From: DATDAH01 sp963823495
GTDB taxonomy: Bacteria; Actinomycetota; Acidimicrobiia; Acidimicrobiales; DATDAH01
Direction of reading: 5' to 3'
Assembly: GCA_963823495.1 (NCBI GenBank)
Contig: CAWGLV010000001.1
Coordinates: 744,001-808,000, forward strand
Length of the DNA: 64,000 nt
Both the position numbers and the translations under genes were made by a program. The notes under the pieces are model-generated. The model saw nothing but the letters and a program-made list of their open reading frames with translations. It did no database searches and was not told the origin of the DNA. Every line of letters starts with the position of its first letter. Position 1 is the stretch's first letter. Shown piece by piece: positions 8,368 through 16,743 of the stretch.

Positions 8368-8452
8368 CCGGTCAGCTTGCCGTGGGGGTGAGGGTGATCG
8401 TCAGCGGGCCGGCGGCCCTCGCAGCGGTCCTCGGCGGCGCCGCGGTCGCGGG

Positions 8453-10042
8453 TCAGTTGACCCCACGGCCGTGGCCTTCCCAGTACGGGGCCCGCAGGTC
8501 CTTCTTCAGGACCTTCATGGCGCCGGACAGGGGGAGGGGCTCGGCCCGGAACTCGACGGACTTGGGCACCTTGTAGCCGGCGATCTGCTCGCGGGCGAAC
8601 ACCTGGATCTCCTCCTCGGTGGTCGACGCGCCGTCGACCAGCACGACGATGGCATGGACCTGCTCACCCCAGGTGTCGTGGGGGATGCCGATGACGGCCA
8701 CCTGGGCCACCGCGTCGTGCTGGGAGATGGCCGACTCCACCTCGGCGGAGTACACGTTCTCGCCGCCGGTGACGATCATGTCCTTCACCCGGTCCACCAG
8801 GAACAGGTAGCCGTTGTCGTCGAGGTAGCCGGCGTCACCGGTGTGGTACCAGCCGTCCCGGAACACCTCCTCGGTGGCGTCGGGCTTGTTCCAGTACTCC
8901 CGCATGAAGTTGCCCGCTTTGGCGCAGACCTCGCCGGTCTCCCCCTTGGGCAACGGCTTGCCGTCGGCGTCCTGGATGGAGAGCATGACGCCCGGGAGCG
9001 GTCGACCCGCGGAGCGGAGCCGATCGCCGCCGTCGAAGTGGTCCTGGGCCGAGAGCCACGTGAGCACGGCGGAGGCCTCGGTCATCCCGTAGCCCTGGCT
9101 GATCTCCAGCTCGGGGTAGAGCGACAGCAACTTGTCGAGGATGGCGGCCGGCATGGGCGAGGCGCCGTAGGTGAGCTGGCGCAGCGTGGCCAGCCGCTCC
9201 GGCGCGAAGTCGGGGTGGCCCAACAGCATGCCGATCATCGTGGGGACCATCACGGTCCAGGTCACGCCGTGTTCCTCGATCAGCCCCAACGCCGCCGCCG
9301 GGTCGAACAAGGGGATGAACACCGAGGCGGCCCCGAACGCGGGGACTCCCATGATCGCCCCCATCGAGGCGGCGTGGAACATCGGCGTCTGGTGCAGGAA
9401 GACCAGGTCGGGGTCGAAGTTGACCGCCGCGAGGGTGTGGTAGCTGTTCAGCATCTCGGCCCGCTGCTCGAGCAGCACGCCCTTGGGCAGGCCGGTCGTG
9501 CCCCCCGTGTACATGAGGACGACGGGGTCGGTCTCCTCGGGTTCGTCGGGCACCACGGGCTCGCCGGCGGTGATCAGATCCTCGTAGGCGACGTCGTGGG
9601 GCGGCACGTTGGCCGGGTCCACCGGGTCACCGATCAGCACGACGTGGCGCAGGGGGCTGGGACCCGCGTCGGACTGCTCCATGGCCGCGGCGATGGACGC
9701 CCCGAAGAAGCCGTCGACGAAGATCACCTCGGTGCCCGAGTCCCGGATGATGTAGTCGAGCTCCTTGCCGGCCAGGCGCAGGTTCAGCGGGTTGATGACC
9801 GCGGCGCCGAGGAAGCAGGCGTGGTAGAGCTCCAGGTACTGGTGGCTGTTGGTCGACATGACCGCCACGCGGTCGCCGGGTTGCACCCCGAGCTGGTTGC
9901 GCAGGGAGTGGGCCAGGCGGAAGACGCGGTCGCCGTGCTCGCCCAGGGTGCTGCGGTACGCGCCGTCGATGATCGTGTCGGGCTTGTCGGCGAAGGCGTC
10001 GACTCCGGGGAGGAACAGCCGGTGGTACACGAGCTCTTTCAT
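8453..10042 (-). CDS. AMP-forming acyl-CoA synthetase / fatty-acid-CoA ligase
   Basis: A 529-residue ANL-superfamily enzyme that activates a carboxylic acid with ATP to the acyl-adenylate and then to acyl-CoA. Motifs in order: P-loop YTGGTTGLPKG (~residue 175), A5 GYGMTE, A7 YHTGDAGYLDD, A8 hinge DRVKDMIVTGGENVYS, and the catalytic Lys near the C-terminus (GAMKVLKKDL). The start ATG at 10042 lies 7 nt after TACTCT on the minus strand, so it is probably leaderless. It is divergent from the VOC gene. The acid specificity (medium/long-chain or aromatic) cannot be set by eye. Confidence 0.93.
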   Translation of the reverse strand: MKELVYHRLFLPGVDAFADKPDTIIDGAYRSTLGEHGDRVFRLAHSLRNQLGVQPGDRVAVMSTNSHQYLELYHACFLGAAVINPLNLRLAGKELDYIIRDSGTEVIFVDGFFGASIAAAMEQSDAGPSPLRHVVLIGDPVDPANVPPHDVAYEDLITAGEPVVPDEPEETDPVVLMYTGGTTGLPKGVLLEQRAEMLNSYHTLAAVNFDPDLVFLHQTPMFHAASMGAIMGVPAFGAASVFIPLFDPAAALGLIEEHGVTWTVMVPTMIGMLLGHPDFAPERLATLRQLTYGASPMPAAILDKLLSLYPELEISQGYGMTEASAVLTWLSAQDHFDGGDRLRSAGRPLPGVMLSIQDADGKPLPKGETGEVCAKAGNFMREYWNKPDATEEVFRDGWYHTGDAGYLDDNGYLFLVDRVKDMIVTGGENVYSAEVESAISQHDAVAQVAVIGIPHDTWGEQVHAIVVLVDGASTTEEEIQVFAREQIAGYKVPKSVEFRAEPLPLSGAMKVLKKDLRAPYWEGHGRGVN

Positions 10043-10081
10043 GGCGGGCAGAGTAGGGGACCGGCCGTTACCGTGCCCGTC
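10043..10081. promoter_or_regulatory. Divergent pair of leaderless promoters
   Basis: In 39 bp there is TACTCT on the minus strand (10055-10050, 7 nt before the ATG at 10042) and TACCGT on the plus strand (10069-10074, 7 nt before the GTG at 10082). The equal spacing supports both start choices. Confidence 0.55.
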
Positions 10082-10510
10082 GTGGGGGTGGCACGGTTCA
10101 ACCACGTCGGCCAGTGCGTGGCCGATCTCGGGCGTTCGCGTCGGTTCTACGTCGAGGTCTTCGGCTTCGAGGTCGTGCGCGAGCTGCACCCGCCGGATCA
10201 GGGCTCCGACCGACTGCTGCGCCTCCCCGCCCCGATCGGGATGACGGCCTGCTACCTCAAGCGGGACGACTTCGTGCTGGAGCTGCTCCACTTCGCCGAC
10301 GCGGGCACGGTTCCCCGCGAGGAGCGGGTCATGAACCAGCCCGGCCTGACCCACGTGTCGTTGAGCGTGGAGGACCTGGACGAGGCCCTGGCCGCCGTCG
10401 AGGCCAACGGCGGCGAGGTCCTGACCGACACCAACCTCGGCGTGGCCGTCTTCGTCAAGGACCCCGACGGCCAGCTCCTCGAGCTCCTCACCGGGTGGGA
10501 CAAGCCGTAG
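10082..10510 (+). CDS. VOC-superfamily (glyoxalase-like) protein
   Basis: A 142-residue protein with two betaalphabetabetabeta halves. Likely metal ligands are H in FNHVGQCV, E in FVLELLHF, H in LTHVSLSV and E in GQLLELLTG, the H-E-H-E pattern of glyoxalase I, methylmalonyl-CoA epimerases and related lyases. The GTG at 10082 is chosen because it lies 7 nt after TACCGT; GTGs at 10073 and 10088 are alternatives. Its position opposite an acyl-CoA ligase allows an epimerase or detoxification role, but the substrate is unknown. Confidence 0.85.
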   Translation: MGVARFNHVGQCVADLGRSRRFYVEVFGFEVVRELHPPDQGSDRLLRLPAPIGMTACYLKRDDFVLELLHFADAGTVPREERVMNQPGLTHVSLSVEDLDEALAAVEANGGEVLTDTNLGVAVFVKDPDGQLLELLTGWDKP

Positions 10511-10641
10511 TCCGGAGACCGGCCGAAACCGACGACAGCAAGATGGGGCGTCGGATCGCGCCGAGGGTCGTCGCGGGCACCCGAGCCTCCATCGACTCCC
10601 CGGCGGTCACGCTCCGTGACCGAACGGGCTGGCTCGACCGG

Positions 10642-10703
10642 TTCCCGGCTACTGGCGCCCGATTCGGTTGCCATAGCGCCTCGATCGGGCGCCAGAACGG
10701 GAA
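10642..10703. repeat. Long inverted repeat between the VOC and peroxiredoxin genes
   Basis: Perfect 12-bp arms CTGGCGCCCGAT (10652-10663) and ATCGGGCGCCAG (10684-10695) enclose a 20-nt loop. Outer arms TTCCCG (10642-10647) and CGGGAA (10698-10703) extend the stem with a small asymmetric bulge. It sits between two convergent genes (stops at 10510 and 10788), so a bidirectional terminator is the simplest reading. The long loop is unusual for one. Confidence 0.6.
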
Positions 10704-10787
10704 GTGGCCACGGCGAGTGGGATCCTGTTGGCCTCGACGACGACGGCCCGATCCCGCGGCCCCGTGGTCGCGTCGTTGTCGCTTGCC

Positions 10788-11237
10788 TTACGGCTGGAGG
10801 GCGGCGAGGGCCTTGTCGGCGTGGACGTCCATGTTCGTCTCGCTGGCGATGACCTCGACGAGGTCGCCGTCCTGGCCGATGACGAAGGTGACCCGCTTGT
10901 TCATCGGCAGCAGGCTGCGCTTCACGCCGTAGGCCCGGGCGACGGACTTGTCGGCGTCGGACAGGAGCGGGTAGCCGAGGTCGTGCTCCTGGTCGAACCG
11001 GGCCTGCTTCTCGGGCCCGTCGGCGCTGATGCCGACCCGCTGGGCACCCACGGCTTCGAACTCGGCGCCGACGTCCCGGAAGTGGCAGGCCTCCTTCGTG
11101 CAGCCGGTCGTCATCGCGGCCGGGTACCAGAAGAGCACGACCGGGCCGTCGGCCAGCATCGTGGAGAGCTTCCGGGGCGTGCCGGTCTGGTCGGGGAGCT
11201 CGAAGTCCGGGGCCGGGTCGCCGGGGGCGAGGGTCAT
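10788..11237 (-). CDS. bcp: Thioredoxin-dependent peroxiredoxin, PrxQ/BCP type
   Basis: 149 residues. It reduces peroxides using a thioredoxin-regenerated disulfide. The motif TTGCTKEAC carries the peroxidatic cysteine and a resolving cysteine five residues later, the hallmark of PrxQ/BCP. The conserved W-Y-P segment VVLFWYPAAMTTGC and the later Arg (GVKRSLLP) fit. It is divergent from the MaoC gene with 38 bp between starts, so both may share a control region. Second peroxiredoxin in the window, of a different subfamily from 4172-4801. Confidence 0.93.
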   Translation of the reverse strand: MTLAPGDPAPDFELPDQTGTPRKLSTMLADGPVVLFWYPAAMTTGCTKEACHFRDVGAEFEAVGAQRVGISADGPEKQARFDQEHDLGYPLLSDADKSVARAYGVKRSLLPMNKRVTFVIGQDGDLVEVIASETNMDVHADKALAALQP

Positions 11238-11261
11238 TGCGGTCCTCCTGGAGGGCGGTCG

Positions 11262-11267
11262 TAGAGT
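11262..11267 (+). promoter_or_regulatory. TANNNT -10 box of the MaoC gene
   Basis: TAGAGT, 8 nt before the ATG at 11276, indicating leaderless transcription. Confidence 0.5.
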
Positions 11268-11275
11268 CGACCCCC

Positions 11276-11731
11276 ATGTCTACGGTGTTCGACCGCCCCT
11301 CGGACCTCCTCGGAGCGGTGGGCCGCGATCTGGGATCGACCGACTGGCTCGAGATCACCCAGGAGCGGATCGACACCTTCGCCGACGCGACCGGTGACCG
11401 CCAGTGGATCCACGTGGACCCCGAACGGGCCGCCGCCGGTCCGTTCGGGGGCACGATCGCCCACGGCTACCTCACGCTGTCGCTGGTCAACACCTTCCTG
11501 CCGGACCTCCTCGAGGTGCGCAACGTCTCGATGGGGGTCAACTACGGGACGGACAAGACCCGTTTCCCCGCCCCGGTTCCCGTCGGGAGCCGGATCCGGG
11601 GACGGGCGGTCCTGGCCGCGGCCGACGAGGTCGAGGGTGGTGTGCAGGCCCGGGTCACGGTGACCGTGGAGATCGAGGGGTCGGACCGACCCGCGTGCGT
11701 GGTCGAGACCATCAGCCGGTTCCTGGACTGA
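11276..11731 (+). CDS. MaoC-like (R)-specific enoyl-CoA hydratase
   Basis: A 151-residue single hot-dog-fold hydratase acting on 2-enoyl-CoA (or a related thioester). The catalytic signature ATGDRQWIHVD carries the Asp/His dyad of MaoC dehydratases. IAHGYLTLSL continues the family pattern. Leaderless start. Its stop overlaps the start of the Nudix gene by 1 nt (ATGA-like TGATG), so the two are translationally coupled. Confidence 0.92.
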   Translation: MSTVFDRPSDLLGAVGRDLGSTDWLEITQERIDTFADATGDRQWIHVDPERAAAGPFGGTIAHGYLTLSLVNTFLPDLLEVRNVSMGVNYGTDKTRFPAPVPVGSRIRGRAVLAAADEVEGGVQARVTVTVEIEGSDRPACVVETISRFLD

Positions 11732-12462
11732 TGGTCGACGAGCCGGCCCGCCGGGACGAGCCCCTTCCCGGTGCGCTGCGGGAGACGCGGGACGAGGTGC
11801 CCGAGGCCGTCCCGGCGGCCACGGTCATCCTCGTGCGCGACGGCGCCGACGGCCTGGAGACGCTCATGTTGCGCCGCAACTCGAAGCTGGAGTTCGCCGG
11901 TGGCATGTGGGTCTTCCCCGGGGGCCGGGTCGACCCTGCGGACTATCCGCCGGATGCCCCCGACGACGTCGAGGCCGCCGTGCGGACGGCGGCCGCCCGC
12001 GAGGCCGAGGAGGAGGCCGGGTTGTCCTGTGACCCCGAGGCGATGGTGCCCTTCGCCCACTGGACCCCGCCCCTGGTGGCCATCAAGCGCTATGCCACCT
12101 GGTTCTTCGTGGCCGAGGCCCCGACCGGCGCGGTGACCATCGACGACGGCGAGATCCACGAGCACACCTGGGCCCGCCCGAGCGACGCCCTGGCCCGTCG
12201 GGACGCCGGCGAGGTCGAGCTGGCCCCGCCCACGTGGGTGACCCTCGACCGCCTGTCCCGCTCGGCCACCGTCGCCGAGGCGCTGGAGGAGGCCCGGTCC
12301 ACCCCCGTCGAGTCCTTCGTCACCGCCATCGGCCGCCAGGGTGACGACCTCGTGGCCCTCTGGCACGGCGATGCCGGCTACGAGACCGGCGACGCGTCGG
12401 TCGAGGGCCCCCGCCACCGCCTCGTCATGACCCCGGGCCCCTGGCGCTACGAACGCACGTGA
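11731..12462 (+). CDS. Nudix hydrolase (NUDT19/CoA-diphosphatase-like)
   Basis: 243 residues. An elongated Nudix region begins at FPGGRVDPADY and ends in the catalytic helix REAEEEAGL, with an insertion in between as in NUDT19-type proteins. These cleave CoA or acyl-CoA diphosphates. The N-terminal VPAATVILVRDG and MLRRNSKLEFAGGMWVFPGG are typical. Coupled to the MaoC hydratase by a 1-nt overlap, which supports a role in CoA-thioester metabolism. Substrate inferred, not shown. Confidence 0.87.
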   Translation: MVDEPARRDEPLPGALRETRDEVPEAVPAATVILVRDGADGLETLMLRRNSKLEFAGGMWVFPGGRVDPADYPPDAPDDVEAAVRTAAAREAEEEAGLSCDPEAMVPFAHWTPPLVAIKRYATWFFVAEAPTGAVTIDDGEIHEHTWARPSDALARRDAGEVELAPPTWVTLDRLSRSATVAEALEEARSTPVESFVTAIGRQGDDLVALWHGDAGYETGDASVEGPRHRLVMTPGPWRYERT

Positions 12463-12532
12463 CACTGCTCCGCCTCCGCTCCGCCGGCTTCGCCGATCAG
12501 GGGAGCCGGCCGTGCCGCGGCGCTCCGCTCCT

Positions 12533-12556
12533 CGGCCTCACGCACCGCTGAGGCCG
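12533..12556. terminator. Putative terminator after the Nudix gene
   Basis: Eight-bp stem CGGCCTCA / TGAGGCCG with an 8-nt loop, in the 222-bp gap before the methyltransferase gene. No U-tract. Confidence 0.4.
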
Positions 12557-12684
12557 GTGCCTCGACCCGATTCCTGTCAGAGGTCGTCGGCATGATCGGG
12601 TCCATGAGCGCGCATCCGGGAACGACTGCTGATCGGGCCGTAGCATCGGGGGTCCGGCGCCAGCCCCGGCCCGGGAGGAGAGCC

Positions 12685-13992
12685 GTGTCCGACCGCCGCC
12701 AACCCACGACGACGTCGGCCTTCGGCGTGTCCGGCCGGTCCAACCACGACGCCCGCGACTTCTACGCCCGCTTCACGCCCCCCGAGCTCTCCGACGAGTC
12801 GGCGGTGCAGCCGCCGCTCGAGACCGACGTGATCGTCACCGGTGACGCTCGGGACATGACCCGGGTGGCCGACCGGTCGGTCGCCCTGGTCGTCACCTCG
12901 CCGCCCTACTTCGCCGGGAAGGCCTACGAGAACGACCTGGGCCAGGGTCACATCCCGGCCACCTACCTCGACTACCTCCAGATGCTCGAGGACGTCTTCG
13001 CCGAGTGCGTGCGGGTGCTGGAGCCCGGCGGCCGGATCGCGGTCAACGTGGCCAACCTGGGCCGCAAGCCCTACCGCTCGCTCTCGGCCGACGTCATCGC
13101 CATCCTGCAGGACCGGCTCCGCCTGCTCCTGCGGGGCGAGGTCGTCTGGGTCAAGGCGCGGGGGGCGGCGGGCTCCTTTGCCTGGGGCTCCTTCCGCCAG
13201 CCGTCCAACCCGGTGCTGCGGGACCTGTCCGAACGGGTGATCATCGCCAGCAAGGGGCGTTTCGATCGTGGTCGCCCGGCGGACAGCACGCTGACCAAGG
13301 ACGAGTTCATGGAGGCGACCACCGACGTCTGGGAACTGCCCACCGAGTCGGCCCGCCGGGTCGGCCATCCCGCGCCGTTCCCGGTGGAGCTGCCCCAGCG
13401 CCTGATCGAGCTCTACTCGTACCCCGACGACCTGGTCCTGGACCCGTTCATGGGCTCGGGATCCACGGCGGTGGCGGCCGTGCGAACGGGTCGCCGCTAC
13501 GTGGGCTATGACACCGAGGCCGACTACACCGTGGCGGCCGAGGCGCGGGTGGCGGCCGAGCGGGTCACCCTGGCCGCCACCGACCACGACCCGGCGCCGT
13601 TCGCCGGAGGAGAGTCGGCCCGGGTGCTGGCTGCCGCCGCCATGGCCGATGCGGGCTTCGACGAGGTGGACGCCGACTTCCGCTCCCCGGCAGGAACCGA
13701 CTTCGCGCTGCGGGCCCGCGATGCCCAGGGTCGCCTCTGGTACGTGGACGTCGCCGGGGGCTTCACCAGCGGACCGTCCGGCCTGCGGCGGGCCGATCTC
13801 CTCTGGCGGACGGTCGGCATGGCCCACACGATCCGGGCCCACGACCCCGAGTGCCGGGTGTTGGTGCTCACCCCGGAGCTGCCGACGTCCACGGGCAAAC
13901 CCGCGGTGCGCCATCTGGTGGACAGCGGTGTCGAGGTCTTCGAGTTGGGCGCGTCGGACCTGCTGGCCCGGCTCAAGGCCCTCCACGGTTGA
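12685..13992 (+). CDS. Beta-class DNA methyltransferase with extra C-terminal domain
   Basis: 435 residues. Motif IV SPPYF (residues 72-76) precedes the AdoMet motif DPFMGSGST (from residue 253), the order of beta-class N4-cytosine/N6-adenine methyltransferases; SPPY favours N4-cytosine. Residues ~296-435 form a separate alpha/beta domain (GTDFALRARDAQGRLWYVDVAGG; VLVLTPELPTSTG). It resembles the core of restriction-endonuclease-like folds but lacks the catalytic E-x-K. No restriction endonuclease gene is nearby, so it looks like an orphan or regulatory methylase. GTG start at 12685 with GGAGGAG upstream. The next methyltransferase gene overlaps its stop. Confidence 0.88.
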   Translation: MSDRRQPTTTSAFGVSGRSNHDARDFYARFTPPELSDESAVQPPLETDVIVTGDARDMTRVADRSVALVVTSPPYFAGKAYENDLGQGHIPATYLDYLQMLEDVFAECVRVLEPGGRIAVNVANLGRKPYRSLSADVIAILQDRLRLLLRGEVVWVKARGAAGSFAWGSFRQPSNPVLRDLSERVIIASKGRFDRGRPADSTLTKDEFMEATTDVWELPTESARRVGHPAPFPVELPQRLIELYSYPDDLVLDPFMGSGSTAVAAVRTGRRYVGYDTEADYTVAAEARVAAERVTLAATDHDPAPFAGGESARVLAAAAMADAGFDEVDADFRSPAGTDFALRARDAQGRLWYVDVAGGFTSGPSGLRRADLLWRTVGMAHTIRAHDPECRVLVLTPELPTSTGKPAVRHLVDSGVEVFELGASDLLARLKALHG

Positions 13993-14765
13993 CCACCTGG
14001 GACCCGGCGCAGTACCTGCAGTTCCGGGAGGCCCGCCTCCGTCCCGCCCTCGACCTGCTGACCTGGATCCAACCGGTGGACCCTCCCTCACTGGTGGTCG
14101 ACCTGGGCTGTGGCCCGGGCGACCTCACGGCCCGACTGGCCGAGCGCTGGCCGGACGCCCAGGTGGTCGGTGTGGACTCCTCACCGTCGATGCTGGCCGA
14201 GGCCCGGCGGGACCATCCGGAGATCACCTGGGTCGAGGCCGACCTGGCTGCCTACGCGCCGCCGCGGCGGGCTGAGGTCGTCTTCACCAACGCCGCCCTG
14301 CACTGGCTCCCCGATCACGAGCGGCTCCTGCCGGCGCTGCTCGACCGGGCCACCCCCGGTGGTGTCCTGGCGGTGCAGGTACCCGACGACTGGGACAGCC
14401 CCTCCCACACGGCCGCCTTCGCCCTAGCCGCTTCGGCCCGCTGGCGGGACCGACTCGATGTGGACCTCCCCGCCCACCCGCTGCTCACCCCCGAGCAGTA
14501 CCTGGATCTGCTGTTGCCCTCGGCCGCTGAGGTCGACTGCTGGACGACGACCTACCACCACGTGCTGGAGGGCGCCGATCCGGTGGTCGAGTGGTTCAAG
14601 GGCTCCTTCCTCCGGGAGTTCTTGAGCCGTCTCGACGGGCCGTCGGGGCAGGAGTTCCTGGCCGATTACACCGCGGCGATGCGCACCGCGTACCCGCGCC
14701 GTCCGGACGGCCGCACGGTGTTGGCCTTCCGTCGCCTCTTCCTCGTCGCCCGGGCCCGCTCCTGA
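13989..14765 (+). CDS. tam: Trans-aconitate 2-methyltransferase
   Basis: 258 residues, the length of E. coli Tam. It transfers a methyl group from AdoMet to trans-aconitate, limiting inhibition of aconitase. The N-terminus TWDPAQYLQFREARLRPALDLL is diagnostic, followed by AdoMet motif VVDLGCGPGDLT and the helix E..NAALHWLPDHE. The start is taken as TTG at 13989, which overlaps the stop of the DNA methyltransferase (TTGA). No strong ribosome site is visible, so translation probably depends on the upstream gene. Confidence 0.87.
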   Translation: MTTWDPAQYLQFREARLRPALDLLTWIQPVDPPSLVVDLGCGPGDLTARLAERWPDAQVVGVDSSPSMLAEARRDHPEITWVEADLAAYAPPRRAEVVFTNAALHWLPDHERLLPALLDRATPGGVLAVQVPDDWDSPSHTAAFALAASARWRDRLDVDLPAHPLLTPEQYLDLLLPSAAEVDCWTTTYHHVLEGADPVVEWFKGSFLREFLSRLDGPSGQEFLADYTAAMRTAYPRRPDGRTVLAFRRLFLVARARS

Positions 14766-14793
14766 CGCCGGCGCCGATCGGCGCCGCTACCCG

Positions 14794-15162
14794 TCAGTCC
14801 GGGGGTGGGGTGAGGGCCAGGAGGGTGGCCTGGTCGAGGCCGGCGACCCGGTGACGGGTGGCCTCGAGGTAGCCGGGGAAGTCCATGAGGCCGAGGAAGG
14901 CCGCCCGGTTCGGGTACCACACGGCGATGACCTCGTCGTACTGGTCGTGGTCGTCGCCGATGACGGTCTGTTCGACCTCGCTCTGCCAGAGGACCCGGGC
15001 CCCGACGGACTCGAGCGCGGCCAGGGCCACGACGCCGTACCGCAGGTACTCCTCACGGTCCCGGTACCGGTTGAGGTTGAGCATGACGACCGGCCCGTCG
15101 CGCTCGTCCCCCAGCACCGACTGGATCTGGGCGTCGGTGGGCTCGACCGGGCGGTCGCTCAC
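14794..15162 (-). CDS. DUF1330-like small protein
   Basis: 122 residues with the dimeric alpha-beta barrel pattern VVMLNLNRYRDREEYLRYG ... VIAVWYPNRAAFLGLMDFPGYLEA of DUF1330/EthD-like proteins. GTG at 15162 overlaps the stop of the haloalkane dehalogenase by 4 nt (GTGA), so the two are one operon. Function unknown; co-transcription suggests a role with the dehalogenase substrate. Confidence 0.85.
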   Translation of the reverse strand: MSDRPVEPTDAQIQSVLGDERDGPVVMLNLNRYRDREEYLRYGVVALAALESVGARVLWQSEVEQTVIGDDHDQYDEVIAVWYPNRAAFLGLMDFPGYLEATRHRVAGLDQATLLALTPPPD

Positions 15163-16073
15163 GGGTTCCTCTCGATGAAGTCGATGATGATGCGGGCCAA
15201 CTCGGGCCCGGCGTCCTCCTGGACGAAGTGGCCGGCCCCCCCGACGGTGGTGTGGGGCTGGCCCTGGGTGCCCGGCACCCGCTCGAGAAAGGGCTTGTCG
15301 GCGCCGGCGGTGATGGGGTCCGAGTCGCTGAAGGCGCAGAGGAACGGCTTGTCCCAACCCGCCAGCGCCTCCCAGGCCGCCCGGTTGGCGGCGGCGGCGG
15401 GGTCGTCGGGGGCGATGGGCACGAGGCTCGGCAGTCGGCGGGCCGCCTCCTTGTAGGTGTCGTCCGGGAACGGGGCGTCGTAGGCAGCGACGACCTCGGG
15501 GGCCAGGTCCGTCGTGCATCCGCCGTTGACGATTCCGCCGACGGGGAACTCCTCGGCGTTCTGGGAGAAGTCGAGCCACGCCCGGAAGGCGTCGCCCACG
15601 TTCTGGTCCCCGGTCGGCAGTCCGCCGTTGGACAACACGACCCGGGCGAACCGGTCGGGGTTCTCCGCGACGAGGCGCAGGCCGGTCAGCGCCCCCCAGT
15701 CCTGGCCCAGGTAGGTCAGCTCCCGCAGGTCGAGCCCGTCGAAGAGCGCGGCCCGGAGCCACTCGACCATCCGGGCGTAGGTGATGTCGCCGCGGTCGGC
15801 GGGCTTGTCCGACCGCCCGAAGCCGACCAGGTCGGGCACGACGCAGCGCAGGCCGGCCTCGACCAGCACCGGGACCATGTGGCGGTAGAGGTAGCTCCAG
15901 GTCGGTTCGCCGTGCAGCAGCAGGACCACCGGCCCGTCGGCGGGCCCTTCGTCGAGATGGTGGAGGCGGAGCGTCTGGTCGCCGTCCCCGGTCGGCACCT
16001 CGACGTGGTGCGGGGGGAACGGGAATCCGGGGAGGCCCTCGAAGCACTCGTCCGGCGTGCGGAGCAGGTCCAT
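15159..16073 (-). CDS. Haloalkane dehalogenase (alpha/beta hydrolase)
   Basis: 304 residues. It hydrolyses carbon-halogen bonds to an alcohol and halide. The oxyanion/halide motif LLHGEPTWSYLYR, the nucleophile elbow GQDWG (Asp nucleophile followed by halide-stabilising Trp), acid DSDPIT and base GGAGHFVQED match the DhlA-like HLD-I branch closely, including PDLVGFGRSDKP. AGGTGAGG precedes the ATG. A 29-bp palindrome lies 10 nt upstream of the start, covering the TTGACA -35 region, and matches one in front of the upstream tetR gene. A related hydrolase function (e.g. epoxide) is less likely because of Trp after the nucleophile. Confidence 0.83.
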   Translation of the reverse strand: MDLLRTPDECFEGLPGFPFPPHHVEVPTGDGDQTLRLHHLDEGPADGPVVLLLHGEPTWSYLYRHMVPVLVEAGLRCVVPDLVGFGRSDKPADRGDITYARMVEWLRAALFDGLDLRELTYLGQDWGALTGLRLVAENPDRFARVVLSNGGLPTGDQNVGDAFRAWLDFSQNAEEFPVGGIVNGGCTTDLAPEVVAAYDAPFPDDTYKEAARRLPSLVPIAPDDPAAAANRAAWEALAGWDKPFLCAFSDSDPITAGADKPFLERVPGTQGQPHTTVGGAGHFVQEDAGPELARIIIDFIERNP

Positions 16074-16083
16074 GCCTCACCTT

Positions 16084-16112
16084 GTCTGTTGACACTCAGG
16101 GTGTCAACAGAC
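16084..16112. promoter_or_regulatory. TetR-type operator before the dehalogenase operon
   Basis: Perfect 12-bp arms GTCTGTTGACAC (16084-16095) and GTGTCAACAGAC (16101-16112) with a 5-bp spacer. On the minus strand it includes TTGACA as a -35 box and ends before the start at 16073, so a bound repressor would block transcription. Confidence 0.75.
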
Positions 16113-16132
16113 CCCGTGTCGGTACCCGCCCG

Positions 16133-16738
16133 TCAGGGAGCGGTCAGGAGGCCGACGACCGAGCGGGCGAGGACGGCCTCGACCCTGTCCGCCGGGAGGC
16201 GGCGGTGGGTGCTCAGCTGATCGACCACCTCGAAGGAGGTCACCGCCTCCAGGGCGGACAGGACCTCGTCCCGCTCGTCGCGGGACAGGGCGTCGAGCTC
16301 GGGTGAGAACAGGGCCTCGACCTGACGGCGCAACGCGTCGCGCCGGGTGGCCACGCCCTCGGCGACGGCGGGAAAGCGTTCCGAGCGCCGGAGGGCGGCC
16401 CGGGCGAACGGGGCCAGTTCCCTGTGCTGGAGCACGCGGTGGGTGGCGAGGCGCCGGGAGCGCTCCGGGAGGGTCCCGTCGCTCTCGAGCAGGTCGAACA
16501 GAGGAGCGGCCCGTTCCATCTGGCGGGCGATGGCCCGACCGGTGAGCGAGTCCATGTCGTCGAAGTACCGGAACACCGACCGCAGGGACACCCCCGAGCG
16601 CTCGGCGACGGCGGCGGCGCCGGGGTTGAGGTTGCCCTCGCCGAGGAGGTCGAGCATGGCGTCGACCACGGCGTCCACGTTCTGCGCGCGGCGGGCGCGG
16701 CGGCCGTCGAGGCGCTGGGGCGGGGCCACGGCGGTCAC
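16133..16738 (-). CDS. TetR-family transcriptional regulator
   Basis: A 201-residue repressor. The N-terminal helix-turn-helix is AAAVAERSGVSLRSVFRYFDDMDSL. The ligand-binding C-terminal domain is helical and lacks recognisable specificity motifs. GTG start at 16738. A palindrome TGGCAC-N5-GTGCCA begins 5 bp upstream of its start, and a close relative lies before the downstream dehalogenase operon. So it probably represses both itself and that operon, with a halogenated compound or product as a possible inducer. Confidence 0.9.
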   Translation of the reverse strand: MTAVAPPQRLDGRRARRAQNVDAVVDAMLDLLGEGNLNPGAAAVAERSGVSLRSVFRYFDDMDSLTGRAIARQMERAAPLFDLLESDGTLPERSRRLATHRVLQHRELAPFARAALRRSERFPAVAEGVATRRDALRRQVEALFSPELDALSRDERDEVLSALEAVTSFEVVDQLSTHRRLPADRVEAVLARSVVGLLTAP

Positions 16739-16743
16739 CGTAA

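Noticed and set aside
5926..8391. Long plus-strand frame across the CDF and arylsulfotransferase genes
   Set aside because: Antisense to two well-supported genes; composition is that of a shadow frame.
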